A stretch of 64,000 nucleotides of DNA from NCBI GenBank assembly GCA_016342415.1, contig JAEIOD010000001.1, forward strand, positions 124,001-188,000, given 5' to 3'. This DNA is from Clostridiales bacterium (GTDB taxonomy: Bacteria > Bacillota > Clostridia > Peptostreptococcales > Acidaminobacteraceae). The notes beneath the pieces are model-generated. The model was not told the origin of the DNA and did no database searches. It was given only the letters and a program-made list of their open reading frames with translations. Below, in pieces: positions 1-8,859 of the stretch. Within the stretch, counting starts at the first letter, position 1, and each line of letters starts with the position of its first letter. Both the position numbers and the translations under genes were made by a program.

Positions 1-951
1 TCAATAGATGGGAAATCCATTGCGATCACCATTAGTATTGGCATTTCTCTATATCCTGAACATAGTAGTAAACCTGAGGAGCTTACACAGTTTGCAAATA
101 TTGCCATGTATTTTTCCAAGAGTACTGGTAAAAGGGCATGTACAACTTTTAATCACAATATGAACGATGATATTGATATCAAACAGAGACTTGTTAAAGA
201 ATTGAAAACAGCAATAGAGGAAAAACAATTCCGTATCTATTACCAACCTCATGTAGATTCAAGAAATAACAAGATTATCGGCGCCGAAGCATTGTTACGG
301 TGGCAACATCCCAATCATGTCGTTGTATTACCAAGGGACTATTTGATTATTGCTGAGGAAACAGGCCTCATTGTAGAAATTGAAAAATGGATTATTTCTG
401 AGGTCTTCCAACAAATGCATCTTTGGGAAACTCAAATTAATTTCCGAATACCTATTTCAGTTAATTTATCTATTCAGCACCTTCAAAGAATCGATTTTAT
501 AAATCAAATAGAAAGTATGATGGATTTATATAGTATATTCCCAAGTTTAGTCACTTTCGAAATATCCGAGAACACTTTGGTTTCCCTTGACAAGCAAGTA
601 AAACTTTCACTTGATCACTTAATAGAACTGGGATTCGGATTATGTATTGATAATTTTAACGTCGAGTACGCTTCTCTAGAATACATCAGAGCACACCCTG
701 TCAATCAATTGAAAATTGATAAAGATTTTATTGATGGTATTTATAACAACAAGAAAGACGAAGCTGTTATTAAATCCTTGGTGAGCCTCTCACAAGAATT
801 GGATATGGATATCATTGCTAAAGGTGTTGAACATGATAATCAAGTTAGCTTTTTATCTGCTATCAACTGTCATATGATTCAAGGATATTATTATTCCAAA
901 CCTTTAGATGTAGCTGATTTTGAATCCTATATAAAATATCACACAAAATAA
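1..951 (+). CDS. GGDEF-EAL c-di-GMP signalling protein, 5' truncated, degenerate EAL
   Basis: The frame is open from base 1, so only the C-terminal part is present. The first ~45 codons are the end of a GGDEF domain (ITISIGISLYPEH, then FANIAMYFSKSTGK). An EAL domain fills the rest: AEALLRW carries the ExL motif, VNLSIQHL the Asn, FEISE the Glu, LKIDKDFI the Lys and IQGYYYSKPL the Gln. Two usual metal or catalytic positions differ: the DDFG motif reads DNFN, and the EGVE motif reads KGVE. From EAL family knowledge this makes phosphodiesterase activity unlikely and suggests a binding or allosteric role. A start at 106 inside the GGDEF sequence would be an artefact. A hairpin terminator overlaps the stop codon. 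Confidence 0.9.
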   Translation, partial: SIDGKSIAITISIGISLYPEHSSKPEELTQFANIAMYFSKSTGKRACTTFNHNMNDDIDIKQRLVKELKTAIEEKQFRIYYQPHVDSRNNKIIGAEALLRWQHPNHVVVLPRDYLIIAEETGLIVEIEKWIISEVFQQMHLWETQINFRIPISVNLSIQHLQRIDFINQIESMMDLYSIFPSLVTFEISENTLVSLDKQVKLSLDHLIELGFGLCIDNFNVEYASLEYIRAHPVNQLKIDKDFIDGIYNNKKDEAVIKSLVSLSQELDMDIIAKGVEHDNQVSFLSAINCHMIQGYYYSKPLDVADFESYIKYHTK

Positions 952-978
952 CGACATTTCAATTGTCGTTATTTTATT
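945..978 (+). terminator. Rho-independent terminator of the GGDEF-EAL gene
   Basis: A 12-bp perfect stem (945-956 with 964-975) has a 7-nt loop and runs into a T-rich tail. It begins inside the last codons of the upstream gene. The adjacent minus-strand gene ends at 998, so the stem may serve both strands. Confidence 0.8.
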
Positions 979-997
979 TCCAAAACATTTTTGGACA

Positions 998-1345
998 TCA
1001 TATGTTCATTTCAAATGCAATGATTGAACCAATACAATTCATCATAAATAACACAAGAAAAGAAAGGATAATTTTCAATGAAGGCTTATCTATTTTTTTT
1101 TCACCTTGTTTTGTTCTGTATATTTGCTCTGCTTTTGCACCAACAAAAGACGAACTCCGACTAGATCTTCTTACAGATCCTAAACCAAAAATGCCATCAA
1201 GAAAAATAATTAGTATTGGAAATGCCCAGATGGCAAAGAATGTTGTATAATCAGGCTATTTTACCATAACAAGTGAAACTCCTTCTAATATTATGAATAT
1301 AAAAGCCACATAAATTTCTTTTAAAAAACCATCGGTCGTCCCCAT
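998..1345 (-). pseudogene. Small membrane protein interrupted by an in-frame TAG
   Basis: Read on the minus strand, an ATG at 1345 starts 1 nt after the stop of the upstream gene, so the two look translationally coupled. The frame stays open for 115 codons except for one TAG at 1256-1258 (codon 30). It continues on both sides with hydrophobic segments: FIFIILEGVSLVMV before the stop, FFAIWAFPILIIF after it, and a last segment near the C-terminus (IILSFLVLFMMNCIG). It ends at a TGA at 998-1000. This looks like a two- or three-span membrane protein inactivated by a nonsense mutation. Separate peptides or stop readthrough cannot be excluded. Family not recognised. Confidence 0.55.
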
Positions 1346-1346
1346 T

Positions 1347-1736
1347 TCAATTAACTTCTACTGGTTCATTAATTATCATATAATATTTTGAGTACATCTT
1401 AGTTTCTGTCGTCATTAAACATCCTTCAGACTCAAATATCAATCCTGAACCAATTGTCTCATTAAACACCCAGCCTTGTGAAACTTTAAGTTTTATATAC
1501 TCATCTAAAGACTGACTGATAAGGTTGAATTCCGAGTCAAAAGTGTCCTTTTTTATTATATAACTGATTTTATCATCATAATCTAAACGTACCATTTTGT
1601 CATCTGATAACTCCAATTGCACAATACCAATAATTAAAGGCAATGGATTTCCTTCTTGATAAAAGGATCTATTGGTTAACACCAATAGTAAAACCACTAC
1701 GAGTAGACTATAAAAGAACCACTTTACCCTTTTCAT
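1347..1736 (-). CDS. Hypothetical single-span exported protein
   Basis: 129 residues. An N-terminal Lys/Arg cluster followed by a hydrophobic stretch (WFFYSLLVVVLLLVL) indicates a membrane anchor or signal segment. The rest is a small polar domain of about 105 residues with one Cys. No family is recognised. The start is supported by GGAGGA seven bases upstream. It lies third in a minus-strand run of exported proteins (3599 to 998) that is probably one transcript, and the amber-interrupted membrane gene follows after 1 nt. Its role is unknown. Confidence 0.7.
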   Translation of the reverse strand: MKRVKWFFYSLLVVVLLLVLTNRSFYQEGNPLPLIIGIVQLELSDDKMVRLDYDDKISYIIKKDTFDSEFNLISQSLDEYIKLKVSQGWVFNETIGSGLIFESEGCLMTTETKMYSKYYMIINEPVEVN

Positions 1737-1844
1737 ATCATCCTCCAGAATAATATGGCATCATCTAATATTGACTCATTTTATCAATTAGTCGAATGGT
1801 ATTATTGCCGTTATCGAGAATGAGTTGATATCCATAACTTCTAC

Positions 1845-2699
1845 TTAATCGGTTTGCCAGTAAAAATCCTGCCATTTCTTTTCTAACGATTTGTTCGATA
1901 ACTGTCTTTCTTTCAATACTTTATCACCATCTAAATAAGTTACAACAAAAGAAGTAGCCTCATTATCATACATCTTGATGTCCTCTAACACGTATTCTGA
2001 TTCAAATTCTTGTTCAAAGGATTTTAAAACACTTTCAAATTCAGAAGAATTATAATCATCTATATAAACATGTACATAGAGTGTAAATGGTTTTATTGCC
2101 TTAATTAATCTAATTGATTTTATGCCACTTTTTGATTTTATTTTGTCACTTACTGCCTTGGACAGTTTAAATGTGTCTTTAATTGGCATCGTCATCAAAT
2201 TATTTTCAAAGAAATCATTTTCAAGTAGGATGTAATTCTCATTAAACTCATGATACGTCTTAAGAAGTAAAATGTCATCATAGTAAATTCTTAAGTGTGA
2301 TTTGTTTTCATCAACTGGTTGAATTAATTCATGTATTTGATAGGCAAACTCATCTTCTTCTAAATGATCTGATAAGACAATACTTGAATAAAAGTCCATG
2401 GCTTTTTGAATATCATCCAATTCTGCTTGATCATCAAAATAAAAACTCAAATTTAAAATATCATCAGACCAGAAAACTTCTAGATTATCCAAATGATTTA
2501 AATCACGCCTTTCAGAAAAAGATGCCTGTGCATTTTTAAAATTGATTGCTTCAACCGAGGTTTTAACAATATCAGTTTCCAATGTTTGATTAGTGGAGTA
2601 GTCAATATTCTTATATTCAAGTAAAGTAGTTTCCGATCCACATGATACTAGAAATAAATGTGACAACAACAGTAATGCTATAATACTTACTTGTTTCAT
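1845..2699 (-). CDS. Putative lipoprotein of unknown function
   Basis: 284 residues from the ATG at 2699, which has AAAGGGG at the right distance. A longer frame to 2729 lacks a good ribosome site. The N-terminus is a lipoprotein signal: MKQVS, a hydrophobic core, then LVSC as the lipobox. The mature part is charged and rich in Asp/Glu, with alternating predicted strands and helices, and matches no family I recognise. It sits 54 bp downstream of the coiled-coil membrane protein gene and upstream of 1347-1736. A shared envelope role is plausible but is inference from gene order only. Confidence 0.75.
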   Translation of the reverse strand: MKQVSIIALLLLSHLFLVSCGSETTLLEYKNIDYSTNQTLETDIVKTSVEAINFKNAQASFSERRDLNHLDNLEVFWSDDILNLSFYFDDQAELDDIQKAMDFYSSIVLSDHLEEDEFAYQIHELIQPVDENKSHLRIYYDDILLLKTYHEFNENYILLENDFFENNLMTMPIKDTFKLSKAVSDKIKSKSGIKSIRLIKAIKPFTLYVHVYIDDYNSSEFESVLKSFEQEFESEYVLEDIKMYDNEATSFVVTYLDGDKVLKERQLSNKSLEKKWQDFYWQTD

Positions 2700-2753
2700 T
2701 TTAACCCCTTTCATAAGGATGTGACTCATTTTAAATAAATGTTATAACTTTCA

Positions 2754-3599
2754 TTACTCCAAATCGTTAAAAACTATACCATTTCTAAGGTATACAGCAT
2801 TGAATAATTGTTCCACATGATCAAAAAGAGCGTTTGATTCACCATTATAAGTAAACCTCACCCCATCAATCCACGTTCCAACATCCCTATCCTTTTGTAA
2901 GAATGATCTAATCAATGTTTCACTGGTTATCAATCCACCTGTTGAACCTCCAAAGTATAAAGAATTCCATGCATTTGGATTCTCTACTGGTTCATGAATA
3001 TTAATAACTGCAATTTTACCAAAATCGGTTTCTTCAATTTTACTAACTTCCATAGGCAAGTTGCTAAAGTTATAGGTTGATAACTGATCAACTAAAAGAT
3101 CCAATTTTTCACTTACAGTTTCATCTGTAATCGGTATGAACCATAAGAGTATTTCTTTGTCATAATCTACATCGTCTATCGATAAAACTGAAATATAAGA
3201 TTCATTGATACAATTGGATAACAACATCACTTGACTGCTTAGCAATTCTCTCAAGCTTTGATAATCATTACTCACACGATTATAATACTGGTCTTTAAAT
3301 TGATTTGTCTCCTGAGTATTTTCGATCTGTTTATTTTTTTCTACAAACATCTCAAATAGAGCTTGATACTCTTGTACCTTCTTCTCATATTTACTTGATA
3401 AAAGTACATAATCATCCTCCATCACTCTAATCACGGCATTTTGCAAATTTATTTTTTCCCTTATTGCCTTGTTATCTTCTTGAACATTTAGTAATACAAC
3501 TGTTACTCCAAGGATGATTCCAACTAAAATCATTATAAGAATATTCTTTTTCATAAGCTTTGGATTAAACCAATACCTCCATCGAATCACTACTGACAT
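2754..3599 (-). CDS. Membrane-anchored coiled-coil protein
   Basis: 281 residues from the first ATG, or 266 from a second ATG at 3554 that gives a more typical N-terminus (MKKNILIMILVGIIL). Neither start has an ideal ribosome site, so the start is uncertain. One N-terminal transmembrane helix is followed by a Glu/Lys/Gln-rich likely coiled coil (roughly residues 35-105) and a C-terminal globular region with a Gly-rich LYFGGSTGGLIT segment. That segment loosely recalls GerM-like domains of sporulation proteins, but I would not assign it. It is the first gene of the minus-strand envelope-protein run. Confidence 0.7.
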   Translation of the reverse strand: MSVVIRWRYWFNPKLMKKNILIMILVGIILGVTVVLLNVQEDNKAIREKINLQNAVIRVMEDDYVLLSSKYEKKVQEYQALFEMFVEKNKQIENTQETNQFKDQYYNRVSNDYQSLRELLSSQVMLLSNCINESYISVLSIDDVDYDKEILLWFIPITDETVSEKLDLLVDQLSTYNFSNLPMEVSKIEETDFGKIAVINIHEPVENPNAWNSLYFGGSTGGLITSETLIRSFLQKDRDVGTWIDGVRFTYNGESNALFDHVEQLFNAVYLRNGIVFNDLE

Positions 3600-3667
3600 T
3601 CATAATATAATATATTCTATATTATCGTATCATAAAAATGTTAAAATATGCTATTTAAAATAAAAAT

Positions 3668-3696
3668 ACCTCTTTGCAATATGAACGCAAAGAGGT
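3668..3696 (-). terminator. Terminator of the NTF2-like gene
   Basis: A 10-bp perfect stem (3668-3677 with 3687-3696) has a 9-nt loop and is followed on the minus strand by ATTTTTATTTT. It lies 24 bp downstream of the stop at 3720 and separates this gene from the envelope block. Confidence 0.85.
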
Positions 3697-3719
3697 GATC
3701 CAATATAATATTATAGAGC

Positions 3720-4253
3720 TTAGTCTACTGGCATCGACCAATGTAACGTATGGAATTTCCAAGTATTATCTTTTACCAAAGTACCTGTAATAACCATCGG
3801 AAATTCATGTCCAACACCTAAATTTCTTTCTCTTATGCGTCTTATACCAAAATGTGTTGCCTCGAACATTCGATCATGAGCACTCAAATCTTTATTCTCA
3901 AACAATTCTTTCATTTGATTTTCGTAGAAAGTCCAGGCTTCTTCATTTGATTCTAATTGCTCTAATGTAGCACATAGAGAAAACCATGCAACTCCATTTT
4001 TTTCTGTAAGTCTGATGTTTTCTAAATCAAAGTGTACTGCACCCCAGTAGGTCCAATCGGATTCAATAATCTCTTTAATCTCTGATTTACCTGTAAACCA
4101 TTCATAAGCGCCTGGAATAGTCGCACCGATACCAATCATTTGTGTATCAGCTTCATCACTAAAAAGCTTCATGAAATCATCAAGGTGGTTTAATCTTCTT
4201 GTTTTGTATCCCTCTTCAAACGCCAGTAAAGTCTTCATTATCTCAGTTTTCAT
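3720..4253 (-). CDS. SnoaL/NTF2-like protein
   Basis: 177 residues. The layout fits the SnoaL-like/DUF4440 NTF2 fold: an N-terminal helix (FEEGYKTRRLNHLDDFMKLF), the Asp-rich turn, then alternating strands with conserved aromatic positions (YEWFTGKSEI, WTYWGAVHFDLEN, VAWFSLCATL) and a final WKFHTLHWSMP strand. Members are often calcium/calmodulin-association-like or ketosteroid-isomerase-like proteins without known substrates. No catalytic residues are obvious. The start has a strong AGGAGG site. It is monocistronic, with its own terminator downstream. Confidence 0.7.
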   Translation of the reverse strand: MKTEIMKTLLAFEEGYKTRRLNHLDDFMKLFSDEADTQMIGIGATIPGAYEWFTGKSEIKEIIESDWTYWGAVHFDLENIRLTEKNGVAWFSLCATLEQLESNEEAWTFYENQMKELFENKDLSAHDRMFEATHFGIRRIRERNLGVGHEFPMVITGTLVKDNTWKFHTLHWSMPVD

Positions 4254-4402
4254 ATTGTCCTCCTACCTACATAATTTGTAAAAACAATTATCATATATAT
4301 TCATCATAACAAGCACAATACAAAATGAATAGGAATGAAATGAGTAAAAGACCTTCTATACTATAAGCATCATGACTTTCTATGACTATTGATATAGAAT
4401 AA

Positions 4403-5029
4403 TTAAAATTGATGAAATATTTTTTCACCTGCAATTTCCTTAGAAATGATAGCTGGTCTAGAAAAATAATAACCTTGGAATAAATCGAACCCTAGTTCAG
4501 TTGCATGATTAAAAGTTTCAAGTGTCTCGATCTTTTCAGCTAACATGATTTTATTTTTTCCTCTGAAGGTCATCATAATCTGTTCGATTTCCTTCTTTGT
4601 ACAATCTATGTAATCGACTTTAATTAAATCAACCAAGTCAATTAATTGATTATCAATATGTCTAAATAGAAAATCATCCAAGGCAAGCTTATAACCCAAT
4701 TTTTTTACGTGTAAAATTCCTTTTAACATCTCTTTGGAAATCAAATCAAACTCTACAATTTCAAGAATTGAATTTTGAGGTAAGTTGTAATTTTCTATGT
4801 CTAGTAAAATTTCTTCAGTGATATTGAAAAAACCTATTTGTCCATTCAAAACTTTTTCTGTACCTATTTCATGAACACTATTTATTAAAGATTGACTATC
4901 CTTGTAATCACTTGTTATGTCATTACAACAACAGTTCTCCAATAAGTTTCTTCTATATAGAAGTTCATATGCCACTATTTCAGATGCTTTATTGACAATA
5001 GCTTGTCTGCCTACAATAATATCTTTCAA
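4403..5029 (-). CDS. Stand-alone EAL-domain protein (YuxH-like N-terminal half)
   Basis: 208 residues, starting at TTG with GGGAG six bases upstream. The sequence matches the EAL half of YuxH-type EAL-HDOD proteins: GRQAIV, YELLYR (ExL), FFNITEE, ILEIVE, LALDDF (DD), LIKVDYID (Lys), LAEKIE (Glu), FQGYYFSRP (Gln). The expected ~200-residue HDOD partner is absent, and the remaining 149 bp before the next gene cannot hold it. Most catalytic positions are kept, so phosphodiesterase activity is possible, although many YuxH-type EALs act as adaptors. Only 11 bp separate it from the metallophosphoesterase gene, so the two are likely cotranscribed. Confidence 0.85.
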   Translation of the reverse strand: MKDIIVGRQAIVNKASEIVAYELLYRRNLLENCCCNDITSDYKDSQSLINSVHEIGTEKVLNGQIGFFNITEEILLDIENYNLPQNSILEIVEFDLISKEMLKGILHVKKLGYKLALDDFLFRHIDNQLIDLVDLIKVDYIDCTKKEIEQIMMTFRGKNKIMLAEKIETLETFNHATELGFDLFQGYYFSRPAIISKEIAGEKIFHQF

Positions 5030-5040
5030 AGTAATCTCCC

Positions 5041-6642
5041 TTATTTTTGAATCATCAATTGATCTATAAGTATTGACTCGCCAGCATCCAAAGCATATGC
5101 TTCAATTTCTATAACTTCCTCTTTTATATCAATCACTGTATATACAGGATTATCTATATCATATATAACTTCTTTCCAATATCTATCACTGTATTGCTGA
5201 TAAAACTTAGAACCCGAGCCACTTCCTCCGACGATATACGTCACACCTTCACCAGGTAACACTTTTAAATTATTTTTCATAGTTGTTCGATTATAAATAT
5301 GATCATGACCACTTAAGACCAAATTGATTCCTGCTTCATCAAAAGTCTTTGATAGGTTTCTTATAAAGATTTCATCATACATCATTGGATAGGCACTACG
5401 GTGCATCAGAACCAATTTAAACTTATCTGTTTTTGACATAATATCTTTTAGCCATTTACTCTCTTCATCATATTTTGAATAAGATTCGGTATCCCAAACT
5501 GCGACACGAGCATATGGTAAATCAAAATAAAAATTTCTTTCTTCTAAGTCTTCTATACCATTTTTAGGGTAATTGAATGTTTTTTCATAAATTTCACTTG
5601 AGCCATACTTATCATGATTTCCAATCGCTGTCACCATAATATTTTTAGAAAACTCCCCAAGCATAGCTTGTTCCAAATAACTCCATTCAGCCCACTTCTC
5701 ACCCGTATCGACTAAATCACCTGCTATATAATTAATATCCACTTCTCTATTCTTTCTAGATGCCATAAAAACATTGTAAAAATCTTGATAATGACTCAGT
5801 TTATATCCTTGTATATCACCGTAGAAAAGAAGAGTTGTATCATTGTCAATGGTCTTAAAACCATAAAGTTTGCTTTTCCTCGTGTCCGTTTCGATTCTAT
5901 AATAGTAATGAGTAGAATCATCTAGATGTTTCAGCTGAGCTTTATAAACATATAGCATTTGGTTATCAATATTTAATGATTCTACACTAGCATCGGATTG
6001 AGATATCAGTTCCAACGATTCATTATAAACACTTAATTGAGCTGGTTCATTTGTCCTCATATCAAATGTTAATCCCACTTGACTGGTATCTTCACCAACT
6101 GTTAAAACAACGCGATTTGCAAGTAAAGAGGCTGTTTCTCTGACTCTTCCAATTGATAGACCTGTTGTATTTGTAAAACGATAGTCTAAATTAAATTCAT
6201 CATGAGCAAATCTCCATGTCATCGGAAAGTAGGTAACATCTTTATACATTAATAATGGATAGGGTTCATTTATATTATCAATTAATTTGCCGTTAATATG
6301 TATTGGAAATGTTACTAAAGATGCTTTGAACATTTTATCTTGAGGTTCATGACTCAGAAATTCTTGTTTAAAAACACTCACTGTACCTTTTCTAATATCA
6401 ATACCTGTTTTACCATCAAAATGTAATCTTATTCCTAAACCTTTCACGAAATCAGAAGTCATTGGGAAATAAGTCAAATCCCTATACACAAATATAGGAT
6501 AAATACTATGATCCGAATCGATTACCTCACCATTTAAAGAAACCTCAAATTCCGGTACTTCAACTGAAACCTCTGTAAGTTCTCCAAAGCTATAACTACT
6601 TGTTAATAGAATAAACACAATTATAATTAAAATTTTTTTCAT
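5041..6642 (-). CDS. Secreted calcineurin-like metallophosphoesterase (purple acid phosphatase-like)
   Basis: 533 residues. A Sec signal peptide covers residues 1-20. Two copper-amine-oxidase-like stalk motifs follow (IYPIFVYRDLTYFPMT near 45-60 and YPLLMYKDVTYFPMT near 125-140). Next comes a fibronectin-like segment (HLDDSTHYYYRI), as in purple acid phosphatases, and then the phosphoesterase core. Metal motifs are visible in order: YGDIQG, AGDLVD, GNHD, LMHR and SGHDHIYNRT. The first motif is DxQ rather than DxH, as in the purple acid phosphatase group. It probably hydrolyses phosphate esters outside the membrane; the substrate is unknown. An EAL protein follows 11 bp later. Confidence 0.88.
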   Translation of the reverse strand: MKKILIIIVFILLTSSYSFGELTEVSVEVPEFEVSLNGEVIDSDHSIYPIFVYRDLTYFPMTSDFVKGLGIRLHFDGKTGIDIRKGTVSVFKQEFLSHEPQDKMFKASLVTFPIHINGKLIDNINEPYPLLMYKDVTYFPMTWRFAHDEFNLDYRFTNTTGLSIGRVRETASLLANRVVLTVGEDTSQVGLTFDMRTNEPAQLSVYNESLELISQSDASVESLNIDNQMLYVYKAQLKHLDDSTHYYYRIETDTRKSKLYGFKTIDNDTTLLFYGDIQGYKLSHYQDFYNVFMASRKNREVDINYIAGDLVDTGEKWAEWSYLEQAMLGEFSKNIMVTAIGNHDKYGSSEIYEKTFNYPKNGIEDLEERNFYFDLPYARVAVWDTESYSKYDEESKWLKDIMSKTDKFKLVLMHRSAYPMMYDEIFIRNLSKTFDEAGINLVLSGHDHIYNRTTMKNNLKVLPGEGVTYIVGGSGSGSKFYQQYSDRYWKEVIYDIDNPVYTVIDIKEEVIEIEAYALDAGESILIDQLMIQK

Positions 6643-6815
6643 GATAAACTCCTAACTACAGTATAAACAATTGGCTTCTTATTAAAATCATAACACAAAC
6701 AAAAAAATCACTGCTACACTTTCACTTATTTGTACTTAAAATTTAATCAAATAAAAATCGCCTTATAATGAATTGTTTACAGATCATTACAAGAAGATTT
6801 CATATATTCATAATC

Positions 6816-7352
6816 CTAACTCCTAAATAGAGCGTATTCAACCCGGTCCTTCCATATGCTGTCATGAAGAACATGTTGCCTTAAATGACCTTCTTTCACC
6901 ATATCTAGTTTTAACATGATTTTCTCTGAATTCACATTTTCAGCAATACATCCAGTAGTAATCTTATGCATATTCAGAGTGTTAAATGCAAAATCAATAA
7001 CAGCTTCTGCTGCTTCTGTCGTATACCCCTTGCACCAAAACTCTTTTAGTAGAAAATAACCCAGTTCACAGTTGCCTCCTGTATCATTTTTTTCGAAAAT
7101 TGTAAAACCAATGGAACCCATATGGCGTTGAGTTTCTTTTTCTACAATAGCAAAGAAATAACATTTTCTATTTTCGTTTTTTGATTCTTTTATACTATAC
7201 ATAAGATTCTGTTTTGATTCCTCAAAAGAATGTGTTTGTATATCTTGTATATACGTCATAATCTCAGGATCACTCATTAATTGATGATGAGTTTCCAAGT
7301 CATCCATGATATGATCTCTTATTATAAGTCTGTCGGTTGTAAGTTTAATCAT
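6816..7352 (-). CDS. GNAT-family N-acetyltransferase (RimJ/RimL-like)
   Basis: 178 residues. It begins TDRLIIRD, typical of the Acetyltransf_3/RimJ-RimL branch. It contains GSIGFTIF and NCELGYFLLKEFWCKGYTTEA, the acetyl-CoA-binding motif A with the Q/RxxGxG region replaced by CKGYTT, and ends with DRVEYALFRS. The fold and length fit, but the substrate (protein N-terminus, antibiotic or metabolite) cannot be read. Its ATG overlaps the stop of the GGDEF gene by one base (TAATG), so the two are translationally coupled. Confidence 0.85.
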   Translation of the reverse strand: MIKLTTDRLIIRDHIMDDLETHHQLMSDPEIMTYIQDIQTHSFEESKQNLMYSIKESKNENRKCYFFAIVEKETQRHMGSIGFTIFEKNDTGGNCELGYFLLKEFWCKGYTTEAAEAVIDFAFNTLNMHKITTGCIAENVNSEKIMLKLDMVKEGHLRQHVLHDSIWKDRVEYALFRS

Positions 7353-8485
7353 TATTTCTCCCTTTCAAGCTTCTTCACATGTTCCTTGTGTTCATACATC
7401 TTAAGATCAGTAATATTCATTATAGTTTGATAATTGTAGTCTTTTGACGGATCGTTTAAATGATATCCATAACTGAACGTAATCAAGAAGGGTAACTCTT
7501 TACTCTGTTGTATTACAAAAAGATTATCTCTAAGTTTATCAAACTCATCTAAGATCTCTTTTTCAGTATACTTCTCAAGAATCAAAACAAACTCATCTCC
7601 AGCGTATCGACTAACGAGTTTGGCCTGATGAAAAACTTCTTTCAATGCCTTGGAAAACACCTGAAGAGCTATATCTCCCTTAACATGTCCATAAGTATCA
7701 TTGATCATTTTAAAGTCATTCAAATCAATCATAACTAGAGTGAATACATTCTTTTGCTCCAACATATATTCCAAATAGTCATCCATTCTGTGCCTACTGA
7801 CCAAACCTGTCAAATAGTCTTTTGAAGTGGAAACGGTTTCTAAGAAAATATAAGTTAACACGACAGTTATGGCCATTGTTGGCCATAAAATAAAAGCACC
7901 ATAAACCAGTACTTGTATACCTGCTGCTAGGACTGGCATAAAAGTATACATCAGTAAAACTATTAAGATTTCCTTGTTGATACTTTCTTTTTTCTTGTAG
8001 GCCAAGTAACAAATATAGAAAAATGTTAGTGTATTAACAACAACTATCAACCACATAAAAGGTTCTCTTTGATAAACATTCTCTGAACTGACTGAAAAAA
8101 TAAATGGTTGAAAAAAATTTATTATAATAAATACTGAATTGATAACAAGTGGCTGTATGTAGAACCATCTTTTTTTCAATCTTTCGTACGACCCATATAA
8201 ATGATAATCTAAATAACTTGCCCATGCACATGTTATTATGGGTGTTGACCAAGCGAACAACATATTTGTCGTATAATTTGCATACCAATTAAAAGCACCC
8301 GATTTCATATCAAACTGCCATGAAAGTACTTCTAACAACAACATATAAATATTAATCCATATCAAACGTTGCATCAATCTACTCGATGTACTGATTGTAT
8401 CTTTTCTGAGTTTCATGGTCATCATTATAATAAACAATAAAATGACCGAAAAAATACTGATGTCAAACCTTAAAAATCTCTCCAT
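7352..8485 (-). CDS. Membrane-bound diguanylate cyclase (multi-TM sensor + GGDEF)
   Basis: 377 residues. The first ~215 residues form six to eight hydrophobic helices, a membrane sensor of unknown ligand. The GGDEF domain follows: DYLTGLVSRHRMDDYL, the metal-binding MIDLNDFKMINDTYGHVKGD, and the active-site loop as RYAGDEF. AGDEF is an active variant of GGDEF. The usual RxxD inhibitory site five residues upstream is absent, so product feedback is unlikely. It probably makes c-di-GMP at the membrane. The start has AAAGGA upstream. It is coupled to the acetyltransferase gene by a one-base overlap. Confidence 0.9.
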   Translation of the reverse strand: MERFLRFDISIFSVILLFIIMMTMKLRKDTISTSSRLMQRLIWINIYMLLLEVLSWQFDMKSGAFNWYANYTTNMLFAWSTPIITCAWASYLDYHLYGSYERLKKRWFYIQPLVINSVFIIINFFQPFIFSVSSENVYQREPFMWLIVVVNTLTFFYICYLAYKKKESINKEILIVLLMYTFMPVLAAGIQVLVYGAFILWPTMAITVVLTYIFLETVSTSKDYLTGLVSRHRMDDYLEYMLEQKNVFTLVMIDLNDFKMINDTYGHVKGDIALQVFSKALKEVFHQAKLVSRYAGDEFVLILEKYTEKEILDEFDKLRDNLFVIQQSKELPFLITFSYGYHLNDPSKDYNYQTIMNITDLKMYEHKEHVKKLEREK

Positions 8486-8857
8486 ATCTATTTCCTTTAT
8501 AATAACATCTTATATACCCTCATATAAGTATCTCATTCTTTAATTATCGCAATTTTAAATACACAACAAACTAACAACACTTTGTTAATTAATAAACAAT
8601 CACTGCCTCAGTTTAACAAAAAAAACTGCCCAATGACAGTTTTTTTGAACTATTATTCCTATTCGAATAAATATAATTTTTTACCATATAGACGAGTTAA
8701 TTAAGTAAATTCCCCCAAATCACTTCATGTCAGATCACAGATAAAGGATTACAAAAATAATTCTATTATCTTTTCTCTCTTTTCAATTCATCCATTTATA
8801 TTTATACTCTATTATGTGATTTCTAAAGCCCCAAAAATAAAAAAGGCTAATAAGCCT
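8486..8857. other. 372-bp intergenic stretch without a gene
   Basis: AT-rich DNA between the start of the GGDEF gene and the end of the PadR-linked membrane gene. Two hairpins with A/T tracts (8620-8646 and 8842-8859) are the only clear features. No ORF with a ribosome site was found on either strand. The 5' part should hold the promoter of the GGDEF gene, but no convincing hexamer pair was picked. Confidence 0.6.
8620..8646 (-). terminator. Second terminator-like hairpin behind the PadR operon
   Basis: A 9-bp A/T-flanked stem (8620-8628 with 8637-8645) has an 8-nt loop and T-runs on both strands. It could back up the terminator at 8842. Confidence 0.55.
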
Positions 8858-8859
8858 TT
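8842..8859 (-). terminator. Terminator of the PadR/membrane-protein operon
   Basis: A 7-bp stem (8842-8848 with 8853-8859) has a 4-nt loop and is followed on the minus strand by TTTATTTTT. It overlaps the stop codon at 8858. Confidence 0.8.

Noticed and set aside
963..1250. 95-codon plus-strand ORF after the GGDEF-EAL gene
   Set aside because: It is the antisense shadow of the minus-strand membrane gene at 998-1345, starts inside a terminator and has no ribosome site.
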